A stretch of 64,000 nucleotides of DNA from positions 17,338,394-17,402,393 of the forward strand of contig OX465110.1 of assembly GCA_949987565.1 (NCBI GenBank), in the 5' to 3' direction. A program made the position numbers and the translations under genes. Source of the stretch: Luidia sarsii. Taxonomy: Eukaryota; Echinodermata; Asteroidea; Paxillosida; Luidiidae. This document shows positions 1-13,100 of this stretch, piece after piece; positions within the stretch are counted from its first letter, which is position 1; every line of letters begins with the position of its first letter. The notes beneath the pieces were generated by a model. The model worked only from the letters and a program-made list of their open reading frames with translations, was not told the DNA's origin and did not search any database.

Positions 1-329
1 GCAGTGCAGCAGCAGTACTTAATCATTCCAGTGACGCGCCTGTTTGTGCAGCGCCTATTGGCTCGTCGGAGTAGACTCCACTCCAGTCGCCAAGCCGACT
101 AGGCTTCAGCTCCAGCACCGTGCCATCCGGGCATTTCGAACTGAAGTTGCCCTCTTTGGTAATGGCGGATGCGCGTCCATGTCGGCACACGTTTGTACCG
201 TGCGTTGATAGGGGAGTGCGCACTCTAGTTTATTTATAGAGCTCTATGGCCCTAACGCATTGGAATCTGTGTGAGCGAGCTGATTGTCGAAGCCAGTCCT
301 CACTCGGCGTGCGGGTTGTGCTTTATAAC

Positions 330-545
330 TGTAAAACTTCAATGAGGGCTTGCCCTGGTCGACGTAATAAGCACTGAGTGCCCAGTGCATGCTGTGCCCG
401 ATGCCTTATGAAAAAAAAATCAGGCGGGATTCGAACTCGCGACTCCTGCTTTCTATAGTGCAGACGTCTTTGCCCACCGAGCTGGTCGAAGTCGTGTAGC
501 GGATTCGAATATTGTATAGCGGCTGGTATACCGCTTTTCATCATA
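330..545 (-). mobile_element. tRNA-derived SINE, family 2
   Basis: On the minus strand there is a tRNA-like body with a GGTTCGAATCC-type B box (seen as GGGATTCGAACTCG on plus), followed by an A-rich spacer and a tail with GGGCAAGCCCTCATTG. The same unit recurs at 6090-6260, 17990-18210, 19930-20010 and 44710-44945. Confidence 0.75.
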
Positions 546-2819
546 GATACAACATGGCGTTTGCGTCAAGGAGAATGTAATTTAATGATGGATTTCGCTG
601 CTCGATATGATAAGCACTGGGCACTGGGCTTTTTCATTGATTTCTTTATTACTAAACCAGTGTTAGTCTTACCAGGCTCGCCTTCTAGACTCACCCTTCA
701 GACTCCAAGCGTCTCGACCCTCGTTTCAGGGACGAAGTGGTTCAAGGACAAAGAGGTGGTGGCATTGAAACTGCACGCCTCCATAACTGGTTTGCCGATT
801 CCCCATAATGATTAATTAATGCGTGTATTGAGAACGGCGCCAGTGATAGACGCCCTCAACGTTGGAAGCGTTTTTCATTTCTCTACAATTTCGGGATGAA
901 ATCGTGGATTTGTAATCGAAAAAAAAAGGCATTCAGATTATTTTGTTTACGTGATTATGTTATGATGGTGTCACTTGGATACATAAATACAATCGCTGTT
1001 TGAATTTGTCCAAAAAAGCGTTTTACTTTCCCCTTTAAGGGATCCTACAGTGCGTATGCTATATAAGAGCATTAACATTGGAAGCTAAACAAGGATTCAA
1101 ACCAGGTCGCCTCTTTTGCAAACCACTCCTACGGTATACAGGAAAAAGAAATCTGCACTGTACTCACCCAAACAGCCCCCTAAGTTTACCTCACTTTGCC
1201 TGGCAGTTGCACCTTGCCACATCTCAGCTTACACGTCGAACAGAAACATCTTGATATCGACACGTGATATCAGATACTCAACGGACAGAAAGACGATCAC
1301 CTTCCCCCAATCTAGTCCACATCAAAGATCCTATAGCGCGCGAAGCGCGCAAGATAGCCTACTCTTGCGAGATCACACGCATCCGGGTGAAGTACGCACT
1401 GGACGCCATTTTAGTAAGCAAAGTCGCACGCATTCTCTCCGTTTTGTGGTCACATCACATCGAAAGTTATCACATTCTGTTCACGCATCCAAAGTTGTAT
1501 CTTTGTTACTGTTTGTGACTCTCCCGCTTCATTTCCGGAGCACCGAAAGCAGACGACAGATTCCGTTGCTTTCTAAAATGGCGCCCAGTGCGTCATTCAT
1601 CCGCATGCTCTGAGTAGCAACCATTTCATTCTACACACGCATATGGAACTGGAGGCCTTTATATATCCCGACCCACCAGCAGCGGACAGTACACACCATC
1701 AAATATCCATACCCTGAGGCAGTCGATTTTGATTAATTTTTCAACGATGTCATATCTCTGATGCAGCTGCATGAAAATGAGATCGATCAATGCTGATTTC
1801 GTGAAACTCGTAACTGAAATTGTTCAATTTTATTTTATAAAGAGTCAAGGTTTGAATGGTGGAAGTATCAAGAGGAAGGTTTGCGGTGACACCGTGCAAA
1901 ACAGCTCTGTCGGAGTATGTCTCTGAAAAGGGCCGGCAAAGAGCCTCTTTTCTTTTCCATCCCGAAAGGGATGGTTTATCAAAACAAAACTGCTCTCCCT
2001 TAGGTTTACGCAGGAGGAATTCTGCGCATACCAAAGAGCCTTAGCAACGAGCAGATGCGCATGCGCACTTGCGTGTGCTAACCAACGCGGTTCGTTTCTG
2101 TGTCTTTTCGTTTCTGATGAAATAACGTGCGCTATTTTCTCGCCTAAGATACTGGGAAACAAATTGTATTGATGGCAGCTCTTTTCGCTCAGGGAGGGAG
2201 CAGCTATCTAATCGATGACTTTTATTTGTCATAATTGACATGCAAAACGATGGCTGAATCTTTTATTAGGTGGCTAAGGGTGAACCGGTTCTCCTTGAGG
2301 GGAAAATGGTGGGAAAGAGTCCATCTGCGCTTGTTTGTGGCCTTCATGTTTGTTTGCGTTGATCGTAAAAAGGAAAGAGTTGGTGCTGGTGGTGTCTTTC
2401 TGTTGCCATAGCGAAACCATAAAATGCCAAAGAAGATGCAAACAAGGGTGAATCCACATAATGGATGTCTCGAACTATAATTCTCATTATTTATTTACAT
2501 TTATATCATTCTCTCAAAATAGTGTCTCTAACGACGAAAATAACACGTAGCCTAGCTTGTTCTATAGCGAATGCATTTCCTTCTCATTATACAGAATGGT
2601 GAAATGGCACGATGTTGAGGTCGTTTTTATGCCCCCAATTCCGATTGTGTAAAACGGAATGGACCGAAATCGGGGATCACTTTTCACATTTTCTTCTAAA
2701 GAAAGATGACAATTTCAACCAAATAAATAGAAAGTTTTTTCTCTGCATTCACACTAGTTCTATGTTGAATTATTTACAATTATTTTGAAAACAATTGAAA
2801 ACAAAAGCAAAGAAATTTT

Positions 2820-3105
2820 TGGCTGGACTGAGACTCGAACCCCGAGCCCCCTGGTTTTGCGCATGTGCAGCTCCTTAGGGGTCAACACGCTCTTCAACGT
2901 CAATATGCTCCCCTAGCTGCCTAAACAATATTGTCGAACAGTGCGGACCAAGCGCGCGCGCTTTACGGCACGGGTACTATCTGACCAAAGTATTGGAGGA
3001 CTAGGGAGCATGTTGACACTGTACAGTACCAGAAAACTAAAACCTTTAGTACGCCAAACCAGAGGTCGCGGGTTCACGTCCCTGTCTAGTGAACGTTTTT
3101 CTTCG
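2820..3105 (+). mobile_element. Composite tRNA-related repeat (family 3)
   Basis: The block carries GGTCGCGGGTTCACGTCC, a B-box-like tRNA motif, plus inverted copies of a GTCAACACGCTC/GAGCATGTTGAC module. A related module with TGGAGCATGTTGACG lies at about 7640-7910, so this is a dispersed repeat rather than a tRNA gene. Confidence 0.5.
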
Positions 3106-3425
3106 CATTTCTCCAGTCATTTTTTTTTTTTACAATACTGTACAATACAGGAGCCTGATTTGACGAACTTTGAACTACATTTTATCTAGTTTCCCACTAT
3201 TTCACTCTCATCTCCCCTAAGACTTATTCCAAAGGAAGTAAATAGGGCCTAACTATTTTCAAATGGTAATGCTGATGATCATTGTCTTCTCAATTTCAAA
3301 TTCCCTCGAAAATTTCCTGAAGTATACTGTGTCATAAAGGGCCTTGCGTTTCCGCAATAGCAGAGCCATTCTCTCGTCGAGTTCAGAAAATATTTTTTTT
3401 AGGTAGAATGGGGTCCCCCGAACGA

Positions 3426-4133
3426 TTATACTTCATTTTCGTCGTAGTCGTAGTCGTCGTAGTTTTCGTCGTAGTTTTCGTCGTAGTCGTCGTAATTCCC
3501 GTCGTAGTTGTCGTCGTAGTTGTCGTAGTTGTCGTAGTTGTCGTCGTAGTTGTCGTCGTAGTTGTCGTCGTAGTTGTCGTCGTAGTTGTCGTCGTAGCCC
3601 TGGTTGTCCTCTCCCCGGTAGCCGGGGTCGTCCTTCGGCGCGTCCCCGTAGCCCCCCTCGGGCGACAAGCGCGGGCCCAGGTCGGACGGCTCCCGGTTCT
3701 CCGAGGACTTCCGGCCGGCGGGGCTGGCCGCGGCGGCCGCCCGTTTCCGGCCGGCGGCCGCCGCCGCCGAGTCCCGGCGCGCCGCCTCCTCCCCCTCCTC
3801 CACGGAGCCCGGGATGCTGGTCCGCGCCGGTTTGGGCAGGAGGTTGTCCACGTCCGTCTTCTTGGCGAGCAGGCCTGCCGAGTAGTCCGGGTAGCCGGTG
3901 GAGATGGCCGCCGTCTTGCCCTTGGCCCGGACCGGGTACTGCTCCATGAAGTGGCCGCCGTCGGCCGAGTTGCGGCCCTGGCTGGCACCGTCGCCGGCGC
4001 TGCGCCGGGGGCTTCGCCGGCCGGGGCTTCGTCGCCCGGCGCCCGCCGGCACCCTACGGGGCCGCAGCGTGTTACCCGTGTTCTTGGTCTCGTCGAACTG
4101 GATATTACCCACAGTAATAGCCGAAATAGCGCT
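3426..4133 (-). other. Last exon of the adhesion GPCR: Ala/Arg-rich linker and acidic Tyr-repeat C-tail
   Basis: This 708-nt exon encodes residues 739-974 of the cytoplasmic tail. It starts with a basic, Ser/Ala-rich stretch and ends in about 57 residues built on the unit YDDN, with variants YDN, YDEN and YDGN. About 14 tyrosines lie in a strongly acidic context. The DNA is a degenerate 12-bp coding minisatellite at roughly 3430-3600. The valine-rich plus-strand reading frame here is its shadow. A function such as tyrosine phosphorylation or scaffold binding is inference only. Confidence 0.85.
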
Positions 4134-7100
4134 CTGAGAACCCGCAAAAAGAAAAAGAAGTATTTATACATTTACCATGAAATACCAAATAAAGTCATAC
4201 AGCAATACTGTTAAATGCAATACTGACTTCACACATTAGCAAAACAAATAAATTATGTACGAAACCCTGGAAGAACCAAAGATTATCGCCTATCAAAACC
4301 CACATTTCTTTCAATTTTTTTTTGGAAACTTGTCTACTGTTTTTTTTCTTCAAAGAAGTCACTTTTCCTCTCTGAAAAAATACTGGTTATCTATTTTTGG
4401 TAACATCGCTCCCAAAATATCTGATAATAAATCTAATGCGATAAATATCGTTCGTTATAAACTCATCGTCTTTTTTTCACGTCATTTTTACCATAGTGTC
4501 AAAGGATCTCAGTATCAAAATGCTGAATAATTCCCCCTGCCTCCTTTCTGACCGACGACAGAGGGCGCCCTTATCCTATCGGTCATGCGCGCTATTAAAG
4601 TCGCGCTCTGATCTCAAGAGATTTTTTTTTGGCAACAAGTTTCGACTTACCCGACCGGTTGCCGGCCGCGACGAGAGCTCGGTGTAGATGTCCTTGTCAT
4701 CGTCGTCGTCGTAGTCGGCGACAACCAAAGCTGTGACAGAAACGTGGGGACACACGGAACGTGAGAAGGAAACCACTGTGAGATACTGAAAAAAGTTGTT
4801 TCACAAAATGGTAATGTAACCGAACCAAACTTTCAAACCCTTTTTTTAATGTTTTGTTTTCAGCAAGCTGTCTATTAGTTTAACACATTGCAGTCTTCAA
4901 ACGGAAGCTGTTGCCAATTTCGAGAAAGTGCAGCTTGTAATTGCTCTAATTAGCCTAAGTACCTTTATTTTGAATGCAATTCTCTAAACTGTAACGCTTC
5001 ATTAATCAGACGAATACGGCGTATTCTATGGACACGTGAATTTAGTATTATTCGAACTCTCAAGTAACTTTGTATGGAATCTCTGAAGGTTTTTTTCATA
5101 AAAAAAACAATTTCTCAGTATTCAACAAACAATATTTTGAGATGAATATAAATAATACTTACTGGTATCAATTTTAAACGACTTGATTGGCTTGTCAAGA
5201 TCCTGCAAAAACAAACACATTTTAGTGGTTGAAGCACGGTTTTAACTCGCTGTTTAAAATCAATTTCATCTGAACATTGCAGAAATAATATAAGAGTCAA
5301 ACAAACAAAGGAAAAACTGACTGGGAATTTTAGACCAAATTGAAAAATTGGTAAAGGAAACTTTGACTAGACCGGGACTTCAACCCGAGATTATCGTACC
5401 AAGTGCTCTTACCATCTGAGCTATCCAGCTCTTAGATGGTATCCTTCCCAAAGATTCAACTAGTCTTTGCCGGGGTGGGGGCGCCAGTAAGAAGCAATTC
5501 AACCATTAACTGCCGTATAATCTCCAAAAAGTCTACAAGTATAATTATACATAAATAAGTATAAAACTCACATATGAAAATTCCTCATCCTCGTCTTTGA
5601 TTTCCTCCGGCGGGTTCTTCTTCAAATACCAAGCTTCTTTGATCTTTGAGAGACAACGGAAATAATTGTAAAATTACAGATCCAACAATAACATTGTTGT
5701 TACGGCAGTCGTCCGTGTGGTTCCCTGACTTGATTGTATTTCGTCAGCATTGCAGGCTGGTTGAACCAGTCTATTAGCTGATAGTCTGGTTCCAAGAGCT
5801 AAACATCCTGATGAATACTGCGAAGTCAGGGAACCACACGGACGACAGGCGTAACAACAGCCACTGCGTTGTTTAAAATAATGTTCGTGATGGACACGAC
5901 CAGGGATGGCTATGGGCGCAATAGTTTTCCTTTCGTCAATTGACTCACCTCAGAATTAAGGATTAGTTCGGCCAGGAGAATCACAAGTCCCTGAGGAGTA
6001 AAAACAAAAATCGAGGTACTGCTTTAAAAACCATCCGGTATGATTTTTTTTTGTTTCTGGGAAAGTGAAAATCGATGAGGGCCTAAACACCAGACGGCAA
6101 TTCAATGAGGGTTTGCCCTGCTCGACGTGATAAGCACTGTGTGCTTAGTGCTTTGCCCGATGCCTGACGAAAAAAAAAATAAGGCAGCTCGGGCGGGAAT
6201 CGAACCCTTGACTCCAGCTTTCTTGTGCAGACGTATATTGTATAGCGGCGGTTACCGCGTTGCATCATAGATAGGCCTATAGCATGATATGGGCGGTAAG
6301 GCGAGTTGTTGCCTAATTGCAAGCATAAAGTATACAGCGTACCTGGGCGCAGAGCAGAGCCCCAAACGCGTAGCCCAACATCTCCATGTCGAATGTCTTG
6401 ATCCCGCTGAGGATGGTCAGATCCACGGACATCAAGATGACCAGGTAACACCGGCACGTGCCCCTGAAAGAAGAGACGGACAGACAGACGGATTGGGAGA
6501 TAGACAGACAGGCAGGCAGACAGGAAGGCAGGAAAGGAGACAGACAGACAGACAGGCAGGCAGGCAGGAAGGCAGGAAGGCAGGAAGGCAGGAAGGCAGA
6601 CAGACAGACAGAAAGGCAAAATCAAATTGTAAAAAAAAACGTCTTAAATTTTATATCGCAAACCTTCACGGTATGAACAAAATGGAAAACCCATCCCATT
6701 CCAGGTCAAGTGGGTTAGGGGTAGTGACGTCAGAAGGTCATAGCTTTGACCCTGGTTGACATTTGGGAGACCAATAGAACGAGTCTTGTGTCTCGATCGG
6801 GATCCGAATAGAGGTTTCGAAAATGGAGCATTTTGGTGATTTCTTTGAGTTTTTTCAATTTATATTAGGACTTACTTTTTTGGTATAAATTAAAATTTGT
6901 TGCGATGACTGTTTCATTAATTTGTTTATTTTTTTTCTCTCCCTGCAGTACGGTATACTTACTTGATTTTGGACAGTTCGTCTACCTCTCGAACGAAGAG
7001 GGCGTGTTTTGTCGACAGCTGAATGGCTCTTAGCGAGAAGAGTAACATAAAGATAGTTGCCTGGGAAACAAGAAAAGGGAAAATCCAAGTCACTACAAAA

Positions 7101-10100
7101 AGAAATTAAAGACACTTTCTCGTAAACTACAAAGAAAAGATCTTAGTAAATTCTAAAGATATTACGTTCACCCAAGCTGACAGAAATCAATTGTTTCTGA
7201 GCCAAAAGGATATATAATCAAATGGAAATACGGGAGCTCCTAAAAGCCATCCTTCTTGAAGACTTGAATATGGATATCTACGTCGAATTGACAAGATTAT
7301 CGAGTCGTCGCATAGGATGGCACTTTAGTGCTTCCGTTGGATAACAAAATAATTATTAATTTTTGACTCACAGCGCTCGTCACAATCGGTGGGTAGAAAT
7401 ACATCGCATTGATGATCACGTCGCTTGCGTTCAGCCAGCATCTGTGGGGAGGTGAAAAAGCGAGACTTTACGAACTCAAGTCTTTAAAAAAAGACAAAAC
7501 CTGAAAATCCGGGTTGTGGTTTGTCGCCGAATTTGAAGGTTTGTTGGCTTGCTAAGTACAGAGTTTTCACCAGAAAACTGGTGGCAATTCGTTTCTAGAG
7601 GTCTGTGATATTGTGGGCAAGAGAAATATGACCGAAACCTCGAGCCTAAGCCTTCATTTCGGAAACGGCCTTCACGCATGCTGTACTTAGACGATATCGA
7701 TTGTAACTGGAAACCACGTGTGTGCAGCTCATCAGCGTCAACATGCTCCGTAGTCTTCCAATCCTTTGTTCGGGTAGTACCCGTGCCGCACAGCCAGCGC
7801 GCTTGGTCCGCACCGTCCGACAATTTTTTTTTTCTAGGCAGCTAGTGGAGCATGTTGACGTTGAAGAGCCCGTTGACGTTGAGGAGCTGGACACACGTGT
7901 ACAAAATCACCGACAGTCCGCGTGTCACCGTATTATATATACCTCGTGCCCTTGCCGTAGACGGCCCACTTCCAGCCGCCTATTCCTCCCGTTATCAGCA
8001 TCGGCAGAACTGTCAACATGAGAAAACAAGAGGGTAAAAATAGTAACGGCTTCAGGTTGCACAAAATCAAAAAAAACCACTACAAATCTTGGCTGCAACT
8101 CTGTGTGTAATCCAAGAGCAGGGGCCCATGTTGTCGACCTCCTAGTTGGTGGGCCCTGGTAACTGGTCTCTCTCTTCTGATCGAGCCCATGCGAACTGAC
8201 AACAACTTGAGACAGCAGCACCTCTAAATTGCTGCTTGCCTCATACGCAAGAAGAAGAAGATCCAATAGCGCATTGGCAATGGCACTCTTCCAGGAAAAA
8301 CAACCAACAACTGAATCTCAAAATGTCTTCAGTTGAATTGAAAAAACAACAAACAGATGGCCATGCCATTCAATCGTGCACAAGATGTACATGTACATCC
8401 AGCTAAACAGTTCTAATGCTGATCTTGCCTCATATTGTGTTTTACAGAAGGACCATTGTGGACAGCTACGTACTGGCACCCCATACAGAGACCACACATA
8501 ATTATGGCGTAAAATAATAACATACTTCTGTGCCTCTGAGAAGAGTCATCATCATAACTCGTACAAAATGTGGTGAGTCTATTTTGTAACGAAAGTTACC
8601 TCTTATTCGCATATTTGCATGCATTTGCAAGGATTCGTAAGAGGTAGAATATTACTTATTCCATTAACACATGGTTAATTGGAGTCCTTCAAGAATTACT
8701 GACCGAGGAATAAGTCTAAGTCACTAACGCGTAAGTTACCAAATTTCTCATAATAATGTTTCCACATTGAATAATTTTGTGTGTTTTCCATGTTAGATGC
8801 ATCCCGTTACTAAAGGCTATTTCATTGGGTTCCATATCTGGGCCCTTTCCCAAAACCGGGCTTAGGCTAAAGCTCCGTCTTTGTCTCTCATTTCTTTCAT
8901 CCATTTTAAAGTACAAGGCATGGGAACGGGAGGCGTTTGGCTTGTTTGTTTTTTCAATGTGATAGGCCTACTGAGTTTTGAAAAATAATCCAAAGCTTCC
9001 ACTTCAACAAAGTGTGTGTTCAGCTTTCGGATACAGGGACGAAGCCGGAGCCGATTAAGCCTAGCCTGGTTTTGGAAAAAGGGTGCTATATGATCATTTT
9101 ATGTGTGTGTGTGTGTGTGTTTTGACGGCCAGACCACTTTATAACTCACCCCATCCGATGAGGATGCAGTGCGAGGTGCGAGCCTCCCCCTTGGTGAACT
9201 CCGTCACCCTGGTGAAGATGAGCATGCCGATGACGAAGAGCCAACAGCAGGAGGTCAGGATGAAGAGGTGGGACGCCAGACCGAACGCCATGCAGGCCCA
9301 CTGCGGACACACAATAGATCAGAGCCCGGCTCCCGAAAATTAGTCGGGCGGCGATCGATCTCCGCGTGCGCGAGAAACCAATTTGCGCATGCTCAGACCT
9401 GAGCGCGTATAATTATGTTCAGAGGTGGCGTACCAGAAAATTCTCCCACTGGTAACCACACATTAATGTCTGCTAGAAGTACACGAGAAGAATACTTTAC
9501 CGCGTCTCGTTAACTCAGAATTACGGGCTGCTTTGCACCAAGCCACACGAACACAAGTCGTGTAACTAATCACTTGTGTACACTGGGTACCAGACCACTC
9601 TTACCCAACGGCATAGGCCACACCGAGAATATTCACGTTCTGGGGCCGATTTCATAGAGCCGATTAAGCGCCGAAACTTGCTTTACCACAACAAGTCAGG
9701 GTTTATAGGAATCATCTTTCCAACAAAAACTTCCTTTTGGTTTCATGCTAGGTACAGAACAGTGGACTACAAGTCAGAAGCAAGTCGACATAACATCGAA
9801 GTGCGGTTGGTAATCCAACGCACAAGGGAGAATATCGAAGCAGCGGCTCTCAGTGAAAATGGGTCCAGATAGGGACGCACCGCAACACTGAGTGTTTAAG
9901 TCTGGCGCGCTAGTCGTGGACACCACCTCTGTAAAGAAACGAACAGCTCAGCTTACCTCGTCCAAGTTTGCCGCCATGGTTGTAGCGTACAGCAGCATGA
10001 GTATGAGGTAGGAGAACGTGAAGCTGATCTGCGCCATTCTGCGTCCACTATTCATAGTGCTGTTGGGAAACCAAAGGGGGATCGGAGCAGCTCAGCTGTA

Positions 10101-13100
10101 AATTCCTGAAAACTATCTTCATCTTTGAGTGGTATACTATTCAGAGTGGATAATTCATAAGTAATCCGACAATTCCTAGCGTTAATAATCCCGCTCAGAT
10201 TTAGTGTTGGATCGATGAAAACGATTGGAAAATACGTCAAGATTTTGTTTCAAAAGTGAAGATGCATTGATAAAACAGAGCTTTTTGCCAAGGCATATGT
10301 TATAAATGTGATATCGAACCCGTGACTCCTGCTTTCTAGTGGAGATGTCTTAACCATTGGAACATAGAGGGGGTGGAGGTCGTGCGGCGGAATCGGAGTT
10401 TTTCAGCATGCAATGGGACAAAGCACACGAGTACAGTAGGGCGATTCACAATAGTGCGCCCTCAAGAGTTTGCAATGCGTTGGCCAATCACAATGCGCGG
10501 AAGCTGTCGTCCTAGTGCGCAGCTGGAAGCCGGCGTATTTTTTATTACACCGAAGAGATGGGTTTTTGGTATCAATTGTGTCATTTCCAGACTAACACAT
10601 GGTGGTGCCCTTTGACATAATGATTATGGCCGATGCTGATTGTAAATGTTTGGCCAAGTGACCAATACTGTTACCATCACACGCATCACACAAGTGCAAA
10701 ATCTGACTTAAACCCATCGCTGCGGTGTAAAAAGAAAATACGCCAGCTGGAAATCTCGAGAGATTCCACGCATTGTGATTGGCCAGTGCGTTGCAAACCC
10801 TTGAGGGTGCGCCATTGTGAATCGTCAGTATGGCGTGTGTGAGTAGATAGTTTGTTTCTCATCTCCGATCAACTCGCTAAATTTGCAGGAGCCGGGATGG
10901 GCCACGTGGTTGTCCTACCTGAGATACAGCAGAATGACGAGAACGACAAACAACAAAATGGCCGAGAAGCCTCCACCGACAGTCATCAGCCAGGTAAGGA
11001 TGATGAAGTGGTAGTTAACCACCTGGGAAAATGGAAGGACAACAGGCACACACAAAATATTGATTTCAAAGTCCATGAAGCGATTGTCACATCAGTTTTA
11101 CTAACACCATACCATCCAAAACACAGACTGGTGCCGAATCGAATTTGATGGGATCGATTGATACATGGAGTCCGGATCTATAAATCAATAAATCGATTGA
11201 TTCGGTCGATTAATTGATTAATCGTTTGTTTTGTTCGTTTACAACTTAAGTGATGCAATTTACTATTTTCATCTGCTCAATCAATCGCTTGACGTATCGA
11301 CAGATCGACCAGTTTGTTTTGAAAATTTGATTGATTTGACCAATCAATCGGAAAAAAAGATGGATCAATCGACCAATTGCAAAATCATATTGATAGACTG
11401 ATCGATTGGTCAAAAATCAATGGTTGCCTCAACCCATAGGTTCTAGTGCTCAATACCATCAGTTCTAAGAAACTCAAACAAACTCAGTGTAATCAAGTGT
11501 AATACTAATATGTAATACACACACAGTCCGATACGTTATTTCGTCAACATTTTGAATAATATTTAGATTTTTCACCTGTTTTTATACTATCAATAATACA
11601 TGTATCTTTTTTGATATTTTAGTGTCAATTTTTTTTTTCTTGTCTATTACTATATTAATTATTCGGTTTTTTATCTCTGTAAATAATGTAGTAATTGAGC
11701 CCCTGGGCTACAAATGCACTGCATTTTTGTATGATAAACCAATATGAATGAACGAATGAGAAAGACCCTCCGCACTCACCACCTCCTCCGAGTCGAGCAC
11801 CAACAGGCCAAAGTTGGTGGTGTGGTTGCAGGCGCAGGTCGTCACCTCCTGCCCGGAGCTGGCCTCGACGAGTTCGCAGCCCTCGTCGTTCCAGGCTCCG
11901 CCGTCATCGGTGCTGCGGACACGGGATGGACGGGCACGGGCCGTTTACGAAATGAAGGCTAAGGCTCGGGCTGAGGCTTCGGTCATAATTATTTCTCTCG
12001 CCCGTTATAATAATATTGTCACGGGCATCTATAGAAACAAGCGTCTGGCCCCAGTGTCTTGGGCGAATACTCTGTACTCAACCGGCCAGCGCACACATAT
12101 TCGGCGATAAACCAAAACTTTATAGGAGGGTTTGCGGTGACGCCATGTATAATAAGGTCTCTTAAAGAAGAGGTGTGGTTCTGAAAAAGAACTTGAGTGA
12201 TAACTCGACGTTTCGGCCAGTATGCTGTGGCCGTCATCAGGAGAAACCTTGATTTTCGGGTCTTGTCAGACGGAGAGGAAGCCTGAGCCCGAGAGTGATC
12301 CATGGATTCGTAAAGGGTCACAGGCTCCCCCTTTTTCAAACGCAAAAGCAGACCCGAAACGAGTATACGTGCAGTGTCCATTGGGTTTCGACGTTCGTGC
12401 TGCTTTACCACGACGTCAGTCGCGCTCGGCCGAAAAGAAAAAAATCAATTAATGTGAAGATTTTCAAGCAATAATTTTCAGATGAAAAAAATATATACTT
12501 ACTAATCAGAAAAGTCCCAATAGGCGCATACTGCCTCTTGGTGAGATCCAATCTGCGAGAAGAAAGGACAATTCCGTTAGAAAGTAAACCCCCGAGAACG
12601 TATTCATATTGTTTTCATCTATGTTTTTCTCTACTGCTTTTGAATGAGAAATATAGAGTGAGTTTCCAATGAGAGCAGGATGGCACAAACGTAACATTGA
12701 GACCCTTGCCTTTTCCTCGTGGTGCAGTCTGTACGTCATGTGTATGGGCGTGGGGCTCAGATCTGACTCTTTGACGGCTGTTAAGGAGACTACGTCCATT
12801 GAGAGAACACGTGGCTTAAACGTGCTGAGGGAAAAAAACACGAAGTGAGTCTGTCGTTAGTGATTGTCGGGTCGCCTCGATAAAGCCCCGTGCCTCATTC
12901 AATTGAGACCGCACTGCGCCGGTTTAGCTGACCGGTACTCTGCCAGTGCGGCCCGGCAACCCTGCGCCGGTTCGACAGGGCACTCCACCGGTGAAACCGA
13001 CCGGTATCACACCGGCACTGAATCGCTGCGACCGACCGACATTGTACCGGCACAGTGCCGGTTCGAGTGTCCGGTATTGTACCGGCACAGAGTCGGTTCG

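Larger units (their letters stand above)
1..3425. other. Intergenic repeat-rich stretch, no gene supported
   Basis: No reading frame here joins into a conserved protein. It holds a SINE copy at about 330-545, a fragment of the GCGGTGACACC element near 1875-1925, and another tRNA-related repeat at about 2820-3100. Positions 120-235 resemble 50515-50830, sharing GAGTGCGCACTC and CATCCGGGCA blocks. The 3' UTR of the minus-strand GPCR must lie at the right end of this stretch, but I see no convincing poly(A) signal close to its stop. Confidence 0.6.

Noticed and set aside
561..815. 84-codon plus-strand frame near the window start
   Set aside because: No family resemblance and no fitting splice sites; in a repeat-rich intergenic stretch.
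3383..4214. Long poly-Val (plus) and poly-Thr (minus) open frames
   Set aside because: They are shadow frames of the coding minisatellite and GC-rich tail exon of the adhesion GPCR.
6289..6759. Gln/Thr/Asp/Arg-rich frames
   Set aside because: They arise from the GACA/GGCA microsatellite next to an antisense GPCR exon.
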